Shown: in pieces, positions 1 through 11,260 of the stretch
Position numbering within the stretch: the first letter of the stretch is position 1
Layout of the letters: the number at the start of each line of letters is the position of its first letter
Origin: Ulva prolifera
Taxonomy: Eukaryota; Chlorophyta; Ulvophyceae; Ulvales; Ulvaceae
Length of the DNA: 64,000 nucleotides
Reading direction: 5' to 3'
Assembly: GCA_023078555.1 (NCBI GenBank)
Contig: CM041198.1
Span: 3,271,354 to 3,335,353, forward strand
Program-made: the position numbers and the translations under genes
Notes under the pieces: model-generated
Databases searched by the model: none
What the model was told of the DNA's origin: nothing
The model's input: the letters and a program-made list of their open reading frames with translations, nothing else

Positions 1-314
1 TCCCTCCCCCAACCTTCCCCCCAGAGCCACCGCAGCATGCATGTGTTCGACGCAACACGATTACCGTGTGGACGCGGTGGGAATTGTGGCCACACTCGTG
101 GTGGCGGCCGCCGCCGCCGCACCAGGCGCGAACGCATGCTCGGCCTCTGCTTCGAAACCATGCATGGCCACGCATACGGCGAGGGTGGCGCAGCGGACGG
201 GGCAGCCGCTTGCAGCTGTAGCCACACGCTGCCACGCCCCGGCCGGCGGGCGTCTTGCACCCAGGGGCGCGCGCGGCAGGCAGGCAAAGCCAGCACCTGA
301 CCGCCGTCGGCGCG

Positions 315-448
315 TCAGTTCATGGCGGAGCGGCTGCCGTGAGCGGCGCGCTTGTCAGCCTCATCGTATTCGTCCCACGGGATCTCGAGGTCCTCCCCCC
401 CATGCGTTAGGTCCAGGAGGGCGTCCTCGAAGCTGCTGAAGGGCGCCT
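315..448 (-). CDS. Possible 3' terminal coding exon, unassigned
   Basis: On the minus strand a stretch opens just after a good acceptor (GTGCAG ending at 449) and runs 43 codons to a TGA at 315-317. The peptide is acidic and non-repetitive (for example FSSFEDALLDL and IPWDEYDEADK), and the stretch is GC-rich like the proven exons nearby. It would need one base from an upstream exon. It could be an alternative last exon of the exchanger whose main reading ends at 1566, or the last exon of a gene not otherwise seen. No domain is recognised, and the link to any gene is inference. Confidence 0.3.
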
Positions 449-1565
449 CTGCACACCACCGCCGCCGCACTCCGAGCTCGCCCAGCATAATATACCAAAA
501 CATATGTTAGCAACGACGTTGTTGATAAATGATTAATGCAATCCTTTTTAGCTGGTCCATGCAGGCGCATTGCATTGCAGTATGCAACACGCACTAGTTC
601 TGTTGTTGTTCATTGAATCAATACAGCGAAAGAATACAGGTTCTAGAGCACTGGAAGGTCGGCTGCTGTGGTGCTGCACAGATACTGGGCATGGGTCGAG
701 CAGCCACTAGGTGCGCGAGGCGTGCGCGCGTGGGGCGACTTGCTACAGCAGCACGCATGGGGAGGCATTGAGGCGTGGCCGGAGGGCCGCCGGACAGTGC
801 ATACAGCTGTAAGGTATGCGAATGATCGGAGAACGTGAGGCAGCACTCCAAGAGCAGGAGTGCGAGGAGGTGGGGGAATGAATTGCATGAATTTGAGCCA
901 TTGTGTGGCAGCGAGCTCAGATAGGCTACACAGCATTGCAATAGATCGCAATCGATGCGATCGCAGGCACACACGAGAAAGAGGTAAGGAGGGAAGGGGG
1001 GTGGGGGGGGGGCACCATTGCCAATGTGAACATCTTCGCTGGTTGCGTTGCTCGGCGGCGGCTGGAATGGCCCCGGCAGGTTGTCAGCAGTGCCGCTGTA
1101 CGCGGACGCGAAGAATGCGTCGCTGACGACCCGCGACAATTGATTCGTCAGGGTGCCGGAATGCGGGGAGCCACCTGCACAGCACGGGTCTCCCTCTCGA
1201 GCCGCAGCGCTTTGCGATGAGAGGCTCAATACGAGGGCAAAACGGTGCTGTAAGACCAGGGTCATTTCTCATGAAGCACCCCACACTCAGCCAAGAATGG
1301 AAAGAGGCAGGGTGAATTGGTTGTATGTGCGTACGGGTGGGGTTCTTTGTGTCTGCGGGCGTGGTTGTGAGTGCGTGTTGGAGTCTGGCGTGCACAGGGG
1401 GGGGGGCTTGGGTGGACAGGGTGTGTGTGTGTGGTGGTGCATGTAGTGCCGGTGTTGGCTCACGTGTGCGATATTCCTGTTCTAGGCACGTGCTGGGTGC
1501 TGGAGGCAACCTGCCTCTCCGAGTCTGTCCTTGCAACACACTCTGCCAAGGGTAAGAACTTCTGT
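449..1565. other. Non-coding spacer downstream of the exchanger gene
   Basis: No convincing exon is seen on either strand. The overlapping open frames here are of low complexity and disagree with each other. Local features are a short G run near 1005-1015, a G run near 1397-1404, and a GT-rich stretch at about 1320-1440. If the 315-448 exon belongs to the exchanger, this would be its last intron. Confidence 0.4.
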
Positions 1566-4506
1566 CTAAGAAGCAAGAGGTTGCGCACCGATGGAATTCC
1601 GCGCGTGGTCGCTCCAGCCATCGTGCCCCTGTTCTCCACTCGCCCTCCCATCCGTCGCAACAGACGGTTCGGTCAGGCCGACCCGCCGCGCTGCAGCCGC
1701 TGACGGCCCCACTGGCGGCCGCCGCTCCGCCGAAGTTCGCGGCGCAAGCGGCCCCGCGTCAGCCGCCGCCGCGGCCGCCGCGTCCCCGGTATGCGCGGAG
1801 TCCGCGGTATCACGCCCCCAGCGGCTGCGCCCATCCGCCGCCGACGCCGCCGCAACCCACGAGCGCTGCCTGCGGGACTTCTGCTTGCGCGGTGCGCGCT
1901 CCGCGTCCGGTAGCGTCGGCACCAGCTCCGAATCGATGAACCCCATGCTGCCGTGACTGCTGCTATCCGTGCCGTCCTCAGCCGCCGCCGCCACCCCCGC
2001 CGCGCCACTCACCGGCAACGCAGTGTCCACTTGCACCCGGTGCAGCTCATGCTGACACGGCAGGCTGTGTGTGACGCGGTTCAACATCGCAGTCACGTCC
2101 ATCCCCGCCCCCCGCGGCGGCGGAGACGTATCCTGGACCGCCGCCCGTACCCGCACGCACTGCGGCCGCCGCTCCTGGAGCGTCTTGCTATGCAGCAGCC
2201 GCCGCGTCGCGGCCGGCGTGCCGGCGCCGTTGCTCCCCCGGGGCGACCCATGCACATGCGGGTCGCTGTGGCTACGGGGGAACATCAGCCCGTCGAGGAG
2301 GCTCGTCTCGGACGGCGCGCCGTTGGACCCCTGGCCGCCGGTGCTCCCCGCCGCGAGCGCGTCCATCTGCTGTAGCAGGTGGGTTGTCGAAGGCAGCTCC
2401 GCGCTCGGGCCGGAGCTGTCATAATGCACTCCGTGGCCGTGGTTCGGCGTGCTAGAGCCGGCACTGTGGGCCTGCTGGGAGTGTGGATCGGAGGAAACTT
2501 GGTGGCGCAGGAGGCCATGGTCGAGGTCGTGGTGCGTATGGCCGAGGGAGGAGGGACGGGGGGACGGGGAGCCGGAGGGGATGTAGTGGCTGCCGCCTGC
2601 ACACTCTTAGCCACACGTCAGGAGGCGGTCCTGTTTCCCGGTAGCCCCGGCCTTGTCAGTCGCTGGGCCATGGAAAGGCGTGCGAGAACCAGCGTCTGGT
2701 GTGGATGATGCGTGGTGGCGTCGGACGTCGGTGTAAAAGCATTGCGGTTGTCTGAGCTTGGGGCGTTGCCGCCGGAGCATGCTGTCGACAAGCGAGCAGC
2801 AGCAGCAGAGCGGCGCTGCCTGCGGCGGCTGTTGAGCACTGGACGCCTGCCCATCGCGAACTTCACTGCCTTGCAGCTACACGTACAGGTGCAGGGGATG
2901 GCGTGAAAACCCTGGCAGGCGGTGCAGGTGCGGGACTACAGGATCGCTCAATAGCCTGCCCCTATACGTCAGCATGCTGCCATCCACGAGCACATGTGGT
3001 CTCAGGCTCTTGACGTCTACAGGAACTTTGTTCCACTTGCCGCAACACTCTTAAACCTTGATTCTTTCTAATATAAAATCACTGAGGTCATCATCGCTCA
3101 TACACCTACTTCAAATCAAAATTCAGAACGACCCCTGCGTAACTCAGCGCGAGTGGGGGTTCACGGCAAGCAACAAAGGCGCATGAGGAAGAAATAGGTC
3201 TCAAAGAGACAGCACAGCGGCAGGCAGACGTAGGCGGCACGGGGCAGCGCACACTCAGACTCGTGGAAGTCCGCGGTCAGCATGTCCGACATGTTCGTCG
3301 ACCCCCCGGAGCTGTGGAGCGCGTGCTCCCGCGGCGCGACGGCGTGGTGCGCCGCGGGCATCACCGACACCGGCAGGTGGGTCGAGGTGTCCTGGATGCG
3401 GAGGATGCGCTGGTTGAGCTCCGCGACAGACGCAAAGTAGTTCGGCATGCGCGTGTCGCGGCCGCCGAAGAGGCGCTGGAAGACGTTCCGGTCGAACTTG
3501 CGCCAGATCTTGTGCAGCTTGCTCGACAGCACCTATAGCAACTGGTCAGTGTTGCAGAGACACAGTCGGGTGACGCACAAGAACAACAACCCCACTGAAC
3601 AGTGTGCACGCATTCTCGAACTCCAGCTCATGCAATCGACTCAGCCCGGCCATTGATTCCTCTGCAGATAGACGACGAATGAGGGTGAGGCTGCCATTGC
3701 TGTGCCCGTCCGGGGTTCAGAAGTTCTGAGTTGGACCCTCCCAAGCCTGGCGACACCTGGCCGTGACGGCAAGCGCGCACAACACAACCTCAGAACCCTG
3801 ACGCAGCATGCACAGCATGTGCAGCACGCACAGCGGCGGAGTGCATTGAGGCCTCGTCCTCGGCCATGCCGGGGAGCGACGTGATCTCGATGAGCCGCGT
3901 CTGCGCCGGCGGCAGCGTCACGAAGCGCATGAATGCCTCGCTCGCGCCGCCGATCGCAACCGTGCTGACGACGATGACGAGGATGCTGGCGAGCAGGATC
4001 GCCTCGTCGCCGGGGGTCGAGCGGCCGGGGGTGTAGAGGTAGGAGTACGCGAGGGCGGTCGTGATGCTGCCGCGCACGAGGCCGCCGTACCACATCGTCA
4101 CGGCCTCGCGGAACGTGAACCTGCAGCGCGCGGAGGCTGGTCACGCTTGCGCGTTGCTGCCCGGCGTGGAATTGCAATGGGGGGGAGGTGAGGGGGCGGG
4201 GAGGAGAACTAGGATGAGCTTGAGCACTGTCCGCGATGATTCCTGGCCGTGGACCTGACAACACTGCTACGCATGCGCCGAGCGACCTAGGCAGGGGCGG
4301 GCTTGTCTGCCATACTGCGCCGTGAGAGCGAGCCCATGGAGGACTACTTGCGCGGCGCCGGTGCCGCGGAACTCGCGTCATGGCTGCGAGGGTGGGCCTG
4401 ACACGCATCAGAAGACCCCATGCATGGACCCTTCGGACTGTGTTGCCTCCTTTGATGCCTGTTGGGCAACTGGGGCAGCTTTATCCACGCTCCCTGCGGC
4501 CCTTAT

Positions 4507-4537
<31 letters not shown>

Positions 4538-7500
4538 CATAAGTATTATATTCAGCATCACTGTATCATAAGTATTATATTCAGCATCACTGTATGTATG
4601 TATCTATGTATCCGTTGTCCGGCGGCTGCTCCATTCCGACCTCGCCTCCGCGTCGGGGCCTCGGCGTCGGCTTCGCATCGGTGCATCTGCTTCCGGAAAC
4701 ACCGCGACGCCGGTCGCCTCGCGTTCGCGTCGTGCGTCTGCAGCGCTGTAGGGCGTCGAAGTTGCGCTGCACCTCTGGCCACGCGCCTTTCAGCGGCGCT
4801 CCGCCACGGACGCGGCCGCTTCTGGCGCAGCCGAGGCATCGCATATTCTAATTAAATTATATAGTTCATATCTAATGTATCGTAAACGATTCGCATCGAG
4901 CTTCGAGCATGACGCATCGCGCAGCAGAGCGCTGCACCTCTGGCCACGCTGGCTGCAGCGCTCCGCCACGGACGCGACCGCTTCGGCGCCAGCCGAGGCG
5001 TCACAGCACTTACGTGTAGCATTTGCAATGTTTTCAGCGTGTCAGGCATCACTTGCATCGGCTTCAAGCATCGGTTTTCTCAAGCGTCGAGGACCGACAG
5101 GCCCCCCTTCGGGCCCCCCTTCGGACCACGTCTACTGGCTGTCGAGCTTTTCAGCGGCGCTCCGCCACGGACGCGGCCACTTCGAGCACTGCTGGAACAT
5201 CACATATTCTGATCATGATCTTTGCATTATAATGCGACAGAAAGCGCTTACAATGAGCGTCGAGCACCGTGCATCGAGCAGCAGAGCGCCGCGGCTGCGA
5301 TGCACCTCTGGCCACGCTGGCTGCAGCGCTCCGCCAGCATCGAGCTTCATGCTTCAGCTTCGAGTATCAAAGCGCAAGAGCCCCCCGAAGGGGGGCTTGT
5401 CGCTTGTCTATCTATCTATCTATGTATCCGTTGTCCGGCGGCTGCTCCATTCCGGCCTCGCCTGCGCGTCGGGGCCTCGGCGTCGGCTTCGCATCGGTGC
5501 ATCTGCTTCCAGAAACACTGCGACGCAGGTCGCCTCGCGTTCGCGTCGTGCGTCTGCAGCGGTATCGAGCGCCGAAGTTGCGCTGCACCTCTGGCCACGC
5601 GGCTTTCAGCGGCGCTCTGCCACGGACGCGGCCGCTTCTGGCGCAGCCGAGGCATCGCATATTTTAATTAAATCATATAGTTCATATCTTATGCATCAGA
5701 AACGAATCGCATCGACCTTCGAGCATGACGCATCGCGCAGCAGAGCGCTGCACCTCTGGCCACGCTGGCTGCAGCGCTCCGCCGCGGATGCGACCGCTTC
5801 AGAGCCAGCCGAGGCATCACAGCACTTATGTGTAGCATTTGCATTGTTTTCAGCGTGTCAGGCATCACTTGCATCGGCTTCAAGCATCAATCTTCTCTGG
5901 CGTCGAGGACCGACAGGCCCCCCGTCGGGCCCCCCTTCGGGCCACGTCTACTGGCTGTCGAGCTTTTCAGCGGCGCTCCGCCACGGACGCGGCCGCTTCG
6001 AGCCCTGCTGAGATATCACATGTTCTGATCATATCTTATGCATTATATTTACCGCGACAGAAATCGCTTGCATCGAGCGTCGAGCACCGTGCATCGAGCA
6101 GCAGGGCGCCGCAGCTGCGATGCACCTCTGGCCACGCTGGCCAGCATCGAGCTTCATGCTTCAGCTTCGAGTATCAAAGCGTAAGAGCCCCCCGAAGGGG
6201 GGCTTGTCGCTTGTATATATATGCCCTGACTGCGACCACAAGGGTCGTGGCATGTGTTATGCATGGCACACATGCATGGTGCACCAGCAGACTTGCTCTC
6301 TGGATTTTTCCGCTCTCACCAGCAGGACAGCCGGGTGCATCAGATCAGTCAGAAGACAGCCCAGCGGGAATATGAATAGTTCAGTGCATGGGTAATGCTT
6401 TCATGTACATTACCTATGCCCCGCATGCATCAACAGGACGATGACTTCACAGCTGCAACAGCTGTACCATGATGAAGTGTTACAAAAGTACAAAGATCCC
6501 TTCATCAGAAGGCTATGCAGGGAGTGCTGTGCTGCATGGATGCAGGAGTGGCCAGGGAGGGAGGGGGGATGCGAGTGGCTAGAGGCGTGCGCACTTGTAG
6601 CTTCGCCAGAGGTTGACGATGGCAACGGCGATAGCGACGAAGAGCGCACGCACGACGAGGATGAGCAGGCCGAGCGCGACCGCAAGCGCGAGTACGGTGC
6701 GCAGGAAGCCGGCGTCGCCGCGCGAGCGCACGCGCGCGAGGTGCGTGCTGAGCTTCGCGCTGACGTCGAGGCCGGCATAGATGAAGAGGAACATCTCCGA
6801 GACGGAGCACAGGACGCGGAAGTTGTGAACTGCATGCCGGGTGGGGGTGGGGTTGCCTGCTGCGCTGCGGGCATACGAAGAGTCACCCGGAAGATGAAGG
6901 GTCACATGGAAGATGAAGGGTCAGGAGGGGCTCCTCCACAGCGTGCTGCGCGTGCTGTGGGTAGAGGTGGGGCGCACCGGACATAACGCGCGCGGACGCG
7001 CTGATGGAGTGCCACGTGTAGTGGCTCATGGTGATGCCGCAGAAGAAGACGGCGAGAGTGCCGGAGCAGCCGGCTGCGGCGGCGCAGACGTACGCCGACA
7101 CGGCGACGGCGGTCATCAGAATCACCTCCCGGTCAGTGTGGTGGTGGGCATCATCGAAGAAGTCTGCACCAGCGGTCATTGTCACATCGGCCCCACCGGG
7201 CCTGCCGATGCTGTCGGCAGGGGGCGGGAAGCCGGCCGGAGCGCCAGCGTACCCCTGCCCACCCCCCACAGCACACCAGCAAACACCAGAGACTGCATCA
7301 CAAGGCAGAATGCACACCACCAGGCAAGCTCAGGTGCTGCTGTGGCGCGCCCCTGCCAGCAGCAACGCTGTGCCAATACGCACCCTGAAAGCCCATGATG
7401 CTGGCTGAGGTACGGAGAGACTGATGTAATTTTTTGTTTCCTGAACCAGAGATCCCATCGTATGTGCACACCGCACCAGGCGGTGCGGTGTCTGTGAACA

Positions 7501-9512
7501 AGCAGGCTCGCAATACTTGACATTGCTCCAGACAGGGCAAGATGTGCACAAGTGCTCGCAGCAGACACCATCGGGTTAGACGGCGGCATCGTCCAGATCA
7601 ACTGTCAGCCAGGACTATGCGCAAGCCCCTGCGCCGCCACAGGCCACCCTGCTGCGCGGCTGATCGCGTCGATCACAGCGGTGTCGACATGCATACTCGC
7701 ATGCGCTCCACACACAAAAACAAAAAAACCCGGGGGGACAACGTACGCTCCGCACTGAGTCTGTCCCAGCCGTGCACCATGATGCGAGAGGCACGAACGC
7801 GACAGCTCAGGCGAGGCGATGTGGGAGGGCCTGCGTCAGTGCAGTCAAGCACTTCCACTTTTGCACCACGTGGCGTGTGCGCCGGCCATGTACGGCCTTC
7901 GCCCCTGCGGACCCCCGGCCACACAGCAAGGCCTGGACGCTGCGGACAAACCACAACCAAGCCAGCGTATGTGGAAAAGCCAGCACATGTGGATACGACG
8001 GCTGCACCTCGAACACCAGACAGTAGCCCGACTCAGACTAGCCGTGGGTTCGACGATCACACGCCACGCGCAGGGTGACTGAGTTTTGAATACGGCACGG
8101 TAAAACTGGGCGGTGCGGCGCTCAGGATTGTCCACGGAATGAGCGGTACTCTGGGTCAGCGAGGTAGGCTATGGATGTCCTGGTGTAGAACTGCTCATCC
8201 GCGGAAGTGGGGGGTCAGGGGGCTCATGTGCCATCCCACAAGAGGCTATCCGGGGGCGCACAGATGTCCCACAAGAGGGAGAGGGGCGCACGTTTCGTGA
8301 GGAGGGCGGAGAGGAGACCGGCCATGACTCCGAGGACCGAGGAGGACATAAACATGGTCATGAAATGCCAGTAGCGGGACGCGAGGCTGCCCGCGGTGAT
8401 CTGGTCCATGTCGGTCGTTGTCATGAGCATCACGATCGCCGAGATGTCGTTCATGACGCCCTCGCCGAAGAGCAGCGAGTGGAGGACTGGCTGGGTGTGG
8501 GGGCTGAGGTAGTGCAGAATCGCCAGGTTGTCTGTCGGAGAGAAGACCATCCCGAGGCGAAGGGCCCGGGACAGTAGAGTCGAGTCTGGGTCGTCCTGTG
8601 AGGCTTCTGCAGGAGCTGCTGGGTGGAAGATGCCCGCCTGGAGGGCTTGAGGTGGCTCTACGTTCGGAGGGGCGATGGAGAGCGGTGGTGGAGGGATGGG
8701 GGAGATGAGGTCTGGCTCTGGCGATGCGAGCAGCGAGCGGGCGGCTCCAGGCGAGTTGAGCGTGTGAATGGACAGAGGCTGCTGCAGCAATGCAGGTGGC
8801 GGAAGAGAAGAGCCAATGTGGAGGGACTGTACATCGAGTGCCTTGAGTATGGGGTAGATGCCCGCTGAGAGAAGACCGGCTGCAAGTGGGCAACGGTGAG
8901 GGACGGTGCTGCACAATGGCTGGCTCGCTCGTCACGAACCGGCAGAAAGCAGGGATAGGACAATACAGTCGGATTCTGGTGGACTGATAGCGGGACAAGG
9001 ACAAAGACGAAAGATGATGCCACGTGTAGCATCCTACCAGTGAGGTTGCAGCCAAGAATTCCGAAGATGGCAATCGTGACCAGATTCTTGAAGAAAAGCT
9101 TCTTCTTAATGGAGAAGCCAGCGTAGAATACTATCGGAGGGATCAGGATGTTGTAGAACACCTGGAAGGCAGGGGAAACACGCTAATGTAAACGCCGTGC
9201 CACACGGACAAGCATGCGCGTACGAACGACCATCGCACCACACGCTGGCAAGAGAGCACACACCTGACTATCAAGCTGAATTGCTCTGTGCGACACGAAG
9301 CCGAACAGAGTCCACCACATTTCTGAAAACACCAGGGCTCCGGTGCACATCCCGATGACTAGTCCGGCAACAGCGTTGTTGATTGGCTGCCCCCTTATCC
9401 GATAGTACGCCTGTGTACCTAGGAGAGTGACTATCAGCGAAAGGCCCATCAAAAGAATCCCGTCGGAGGCCATGACGGTGCCCTGAACGCCTGTGCGGTC
9501 CAGCTGCGACAT
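1566..9512 (-). CDS. Na+/H+ exchanger (NHX/NHE family), 8 exons, 997 aa
   Basis: Membrane antiporter exchanging Na+ or K+ for H+. Exons, in transcript order: 9512-9264, 9161-9038, 8879-8292, 7163-6978, 6829-6595, 4120-3832, 3532-3241, 2596-1566. Every intron is GT-AG, donors are often GTGCG, and phases join to exactly 998 codons. Family marks in order: LIPPIVFYAGFSIKKK (about residues 88-103); FSPTDN (about 237-242) for the usual ATDP ion-site motif; FGEGVMND (about 262-269) for FGESVLND; LLTKH at the exon 3/4 joint; GITMSHYTWHS; FLFIYAGLDV; and MWYGGLVRGSITTALAY. A proline-rich insert of about 90 residues (about 141-228) separates two membrane segments. The last exon encodes about 340 Ser/Ala/Pro-rich, probably cytosolic residues. 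The start is the first ATG of the exon carrying the first membrane helix. An upstream exon cannot be excluded, and the exon 7/8 joint is the least certain. Confidence 0.92.
4509..4537. repeat. TA dinucleotide microsatellite
   Basis: An uninterrupted alternating TA tract inside exchanger intron 5. It is followed by a short direct repeat (ATCATAAGTATTATATTCAG, seen at about 4536 and 4565) and then a TATG/TATC-rich run that leads into the larger tandem repeat. Confidence 0.9.
4595..6215. repeat. 816-bp tandem duplication with GC palindromes, in an intron
   Basis: Two long copies lie head to tail. The block starting CCGTTGTCCGGCGGCTGCTC at 4612 returns at 5428, and the copies stay similar for about 800 bp. 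Each copy mixes GC-rich segments (CACCTCTGGCCACGC, TTTCAGCGGCGCTCCGCCACG) with AT-rich links (such as TAATTAAATTATATAG). Shorter GC modules recur inside each copy. Each copy ends with the hairpin-forming palindrome GCCCCCCGAAGGGGGGC (about 5380 and 6187). Further CCCCCC(T/G)TCGGG modules lie near 5102 and 5918. The alternation of GC palindromes and AT spacers resembles chlorophyte organelle intergenic DNA. That comparison is from general knowledge. Confidence 0.85.
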
Positions 9513-11260
9513 CCGTACAAAGGTCTGCGCCCATCAGCGAAATTCAATCATGAACAATTTGTGTCTAGCCAGCAGCTTGGACAGGCTGGTCATCGCCTTC
9601 TGTGCTTCATCTGCAGCATCGTAGACACAGGTAGCAGGCGCTTGGCCCTAGCTACCGTCTCGGCGTACACCTAGTACGATGTGCATGCGACTGCGGGTCA
9701 GATGCAGAATGATACAGCACTAGTACAGCAGTCCGTCACGGACAAACGTATTGCACATTCTGAGTATATCCAGCGTGCGACTGCCCGCACCGGACAAGCT
9801 TATGCGTAATGGACAAGCAGCGCTCTACCGAGGTGCAGTGGTCTCGATGTCATCTACCACCTGGCTGACAGGAAGTGAGTTGACGCCACACCAACGTCGG
9901 TACATCCCTCATCGCTCTCCAATAACGGTCGCCATCGCAATGCATCGCCTGTCTGGTGAACTCGTGACAACTCGAGCCCAGTGCTGACCATGCATGTTCG
10001 TCTGCAGCTCCGCCGCGCATCAATGCATGCCCCGTTCATTCCCGCTGCTGCATTCAGCCTCTAAATTATGCAACGGCATGACCTGCAACATCTGGGCCGC
10101 TGTAGCCTGCGTGACGTGCCCAGAGCCTCATGAGCCGCTAGCGTGCTGCAGCGGCTTCAGCCCCAGCGCGGGCGACCGCTGCTGAGCTGTCTGCAGCTGG
10201 CAAAACCGCGTCCTATCTTCTGTTGTTCTGCAATCTGCCTCGAGGCCGCTATAGCTAGGTCTCGAAGTGATCTTAGGCCACGATCATACGCTCGTGGTAT
10301 ATTCTTTGCGGCGCGTCGGCTTAGCCGCTGTCAACTGCGTGATACCGGCGTCATACGCAACGAATTGCCAACACGATGCGAGTGTGTGCTCGTTTCTCTT
10401 CAACTATCTATTACGTCGCCCTCAACGAACTGCAACTGCAGGACTTGGCGGCGGCATGACTCAATGAATGCTAATTTCTAGTCTCACGCTAAGCATCGGG
10501 TCATGGCGAGTAGCTCGCTGCTCTAATCGCGAACGCATGCTGCAGCACTGAACGTTGCGCATCCGTAGCAATCGCTGCACGATGGTCTTGTTGGCGCAGG
10601 CATTTACAGCTGACCCACAGTGAGGCTCTATATATATATGGCAGCGTCCGCAGTGAGACACGCCCGGTGTCTGCACGATTGCACAAAGTGTGCGCCGCGG
10701 TAGCTGATGTTATGCCTCCACGAGGTGGCGTATCTGGGAGATGGTCACATCAACGTTGCACGCGCAGCGCTGCGCATGCCTCGACACAAGCACACATCTG
10801 CTGCAAAGTTTTGGCAGCTGCCACTTGAGGGCCATTGTTTTGGTTGCTCCGAGCGTGCTTGGCATCATGGCCACTCGATGATGAGGTCAGCGTGCAGCCT
10901 TGCCTTGAACGAGGCCGTGTCGGGCTGGGACCAGTATGACCTCTGGTCGTGCGAAGCTCGGTGGTGGGCAGTGTAGCCAGAACTGCAAATCGTCACGGGG
11001 AGCTTGATCATATCGGAATGCCGCATACGCTGGGACTGCCATGCGCGTGACCGTGGCCATTCATGGACTAGACCAGGAGAGCTTGACCGCGGATTCAAGT
11101 ACTCATTTCCAGTGCATTATATCATCTTGAAAAGTTGGCTCTGATGGATAGTTGGAGCTAATTGTACTTTGCAGGACTGATTCCGCTGTCTTCCTAATTG
11201 ATCGAAGACACGACGGCCTCACCCTCATACTGCACACGAGCCGCTTCCGGACACTGAACC
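9513..11260. other. Spacer between the divergent exchanger and Nudix genes
   Basis: The two flanking genes point away from each other, so both promoters should lie in these 1.7 kb. No exon, tRNA or repeat is recognised. There is a short alternating TA run at about 10,631-10,640. I saw no clear TATA box or conserved operator. Confidence 0.5.

Larger units (their letters stand above)
4121..6594 (-). other. Large intron 5 of the exchanger gene
   Basis: This 2474-bp intron lies between the exons encoding NLWRSY and KFTFREAV. The donor is GTGCGC (minus strand at 6594) and the acceptor CTGCAG (at 4121). It holds a TA microsatellite, a roughly 0.8-kb tandem duplication with GC palindromes, and a unique stretch at about 6230-6590. 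No coding frame in it fits the exchanger. Confidence 0.85.

Noticed and set aside
618-1265. 215-codon minus-strand open frame near the left edge
   Set aside because: Low-complexity Leu/Ser/Pro composition, no motif, and it competes with several equally long frames on both strands.
4322-6395. Long open frames (up to 378 codons) in the exchanger intron
   Set aside because: They are duplicated with the tandem repeat, contain microsatellite-coded residues, and lie between two exons that splice in frame without them.
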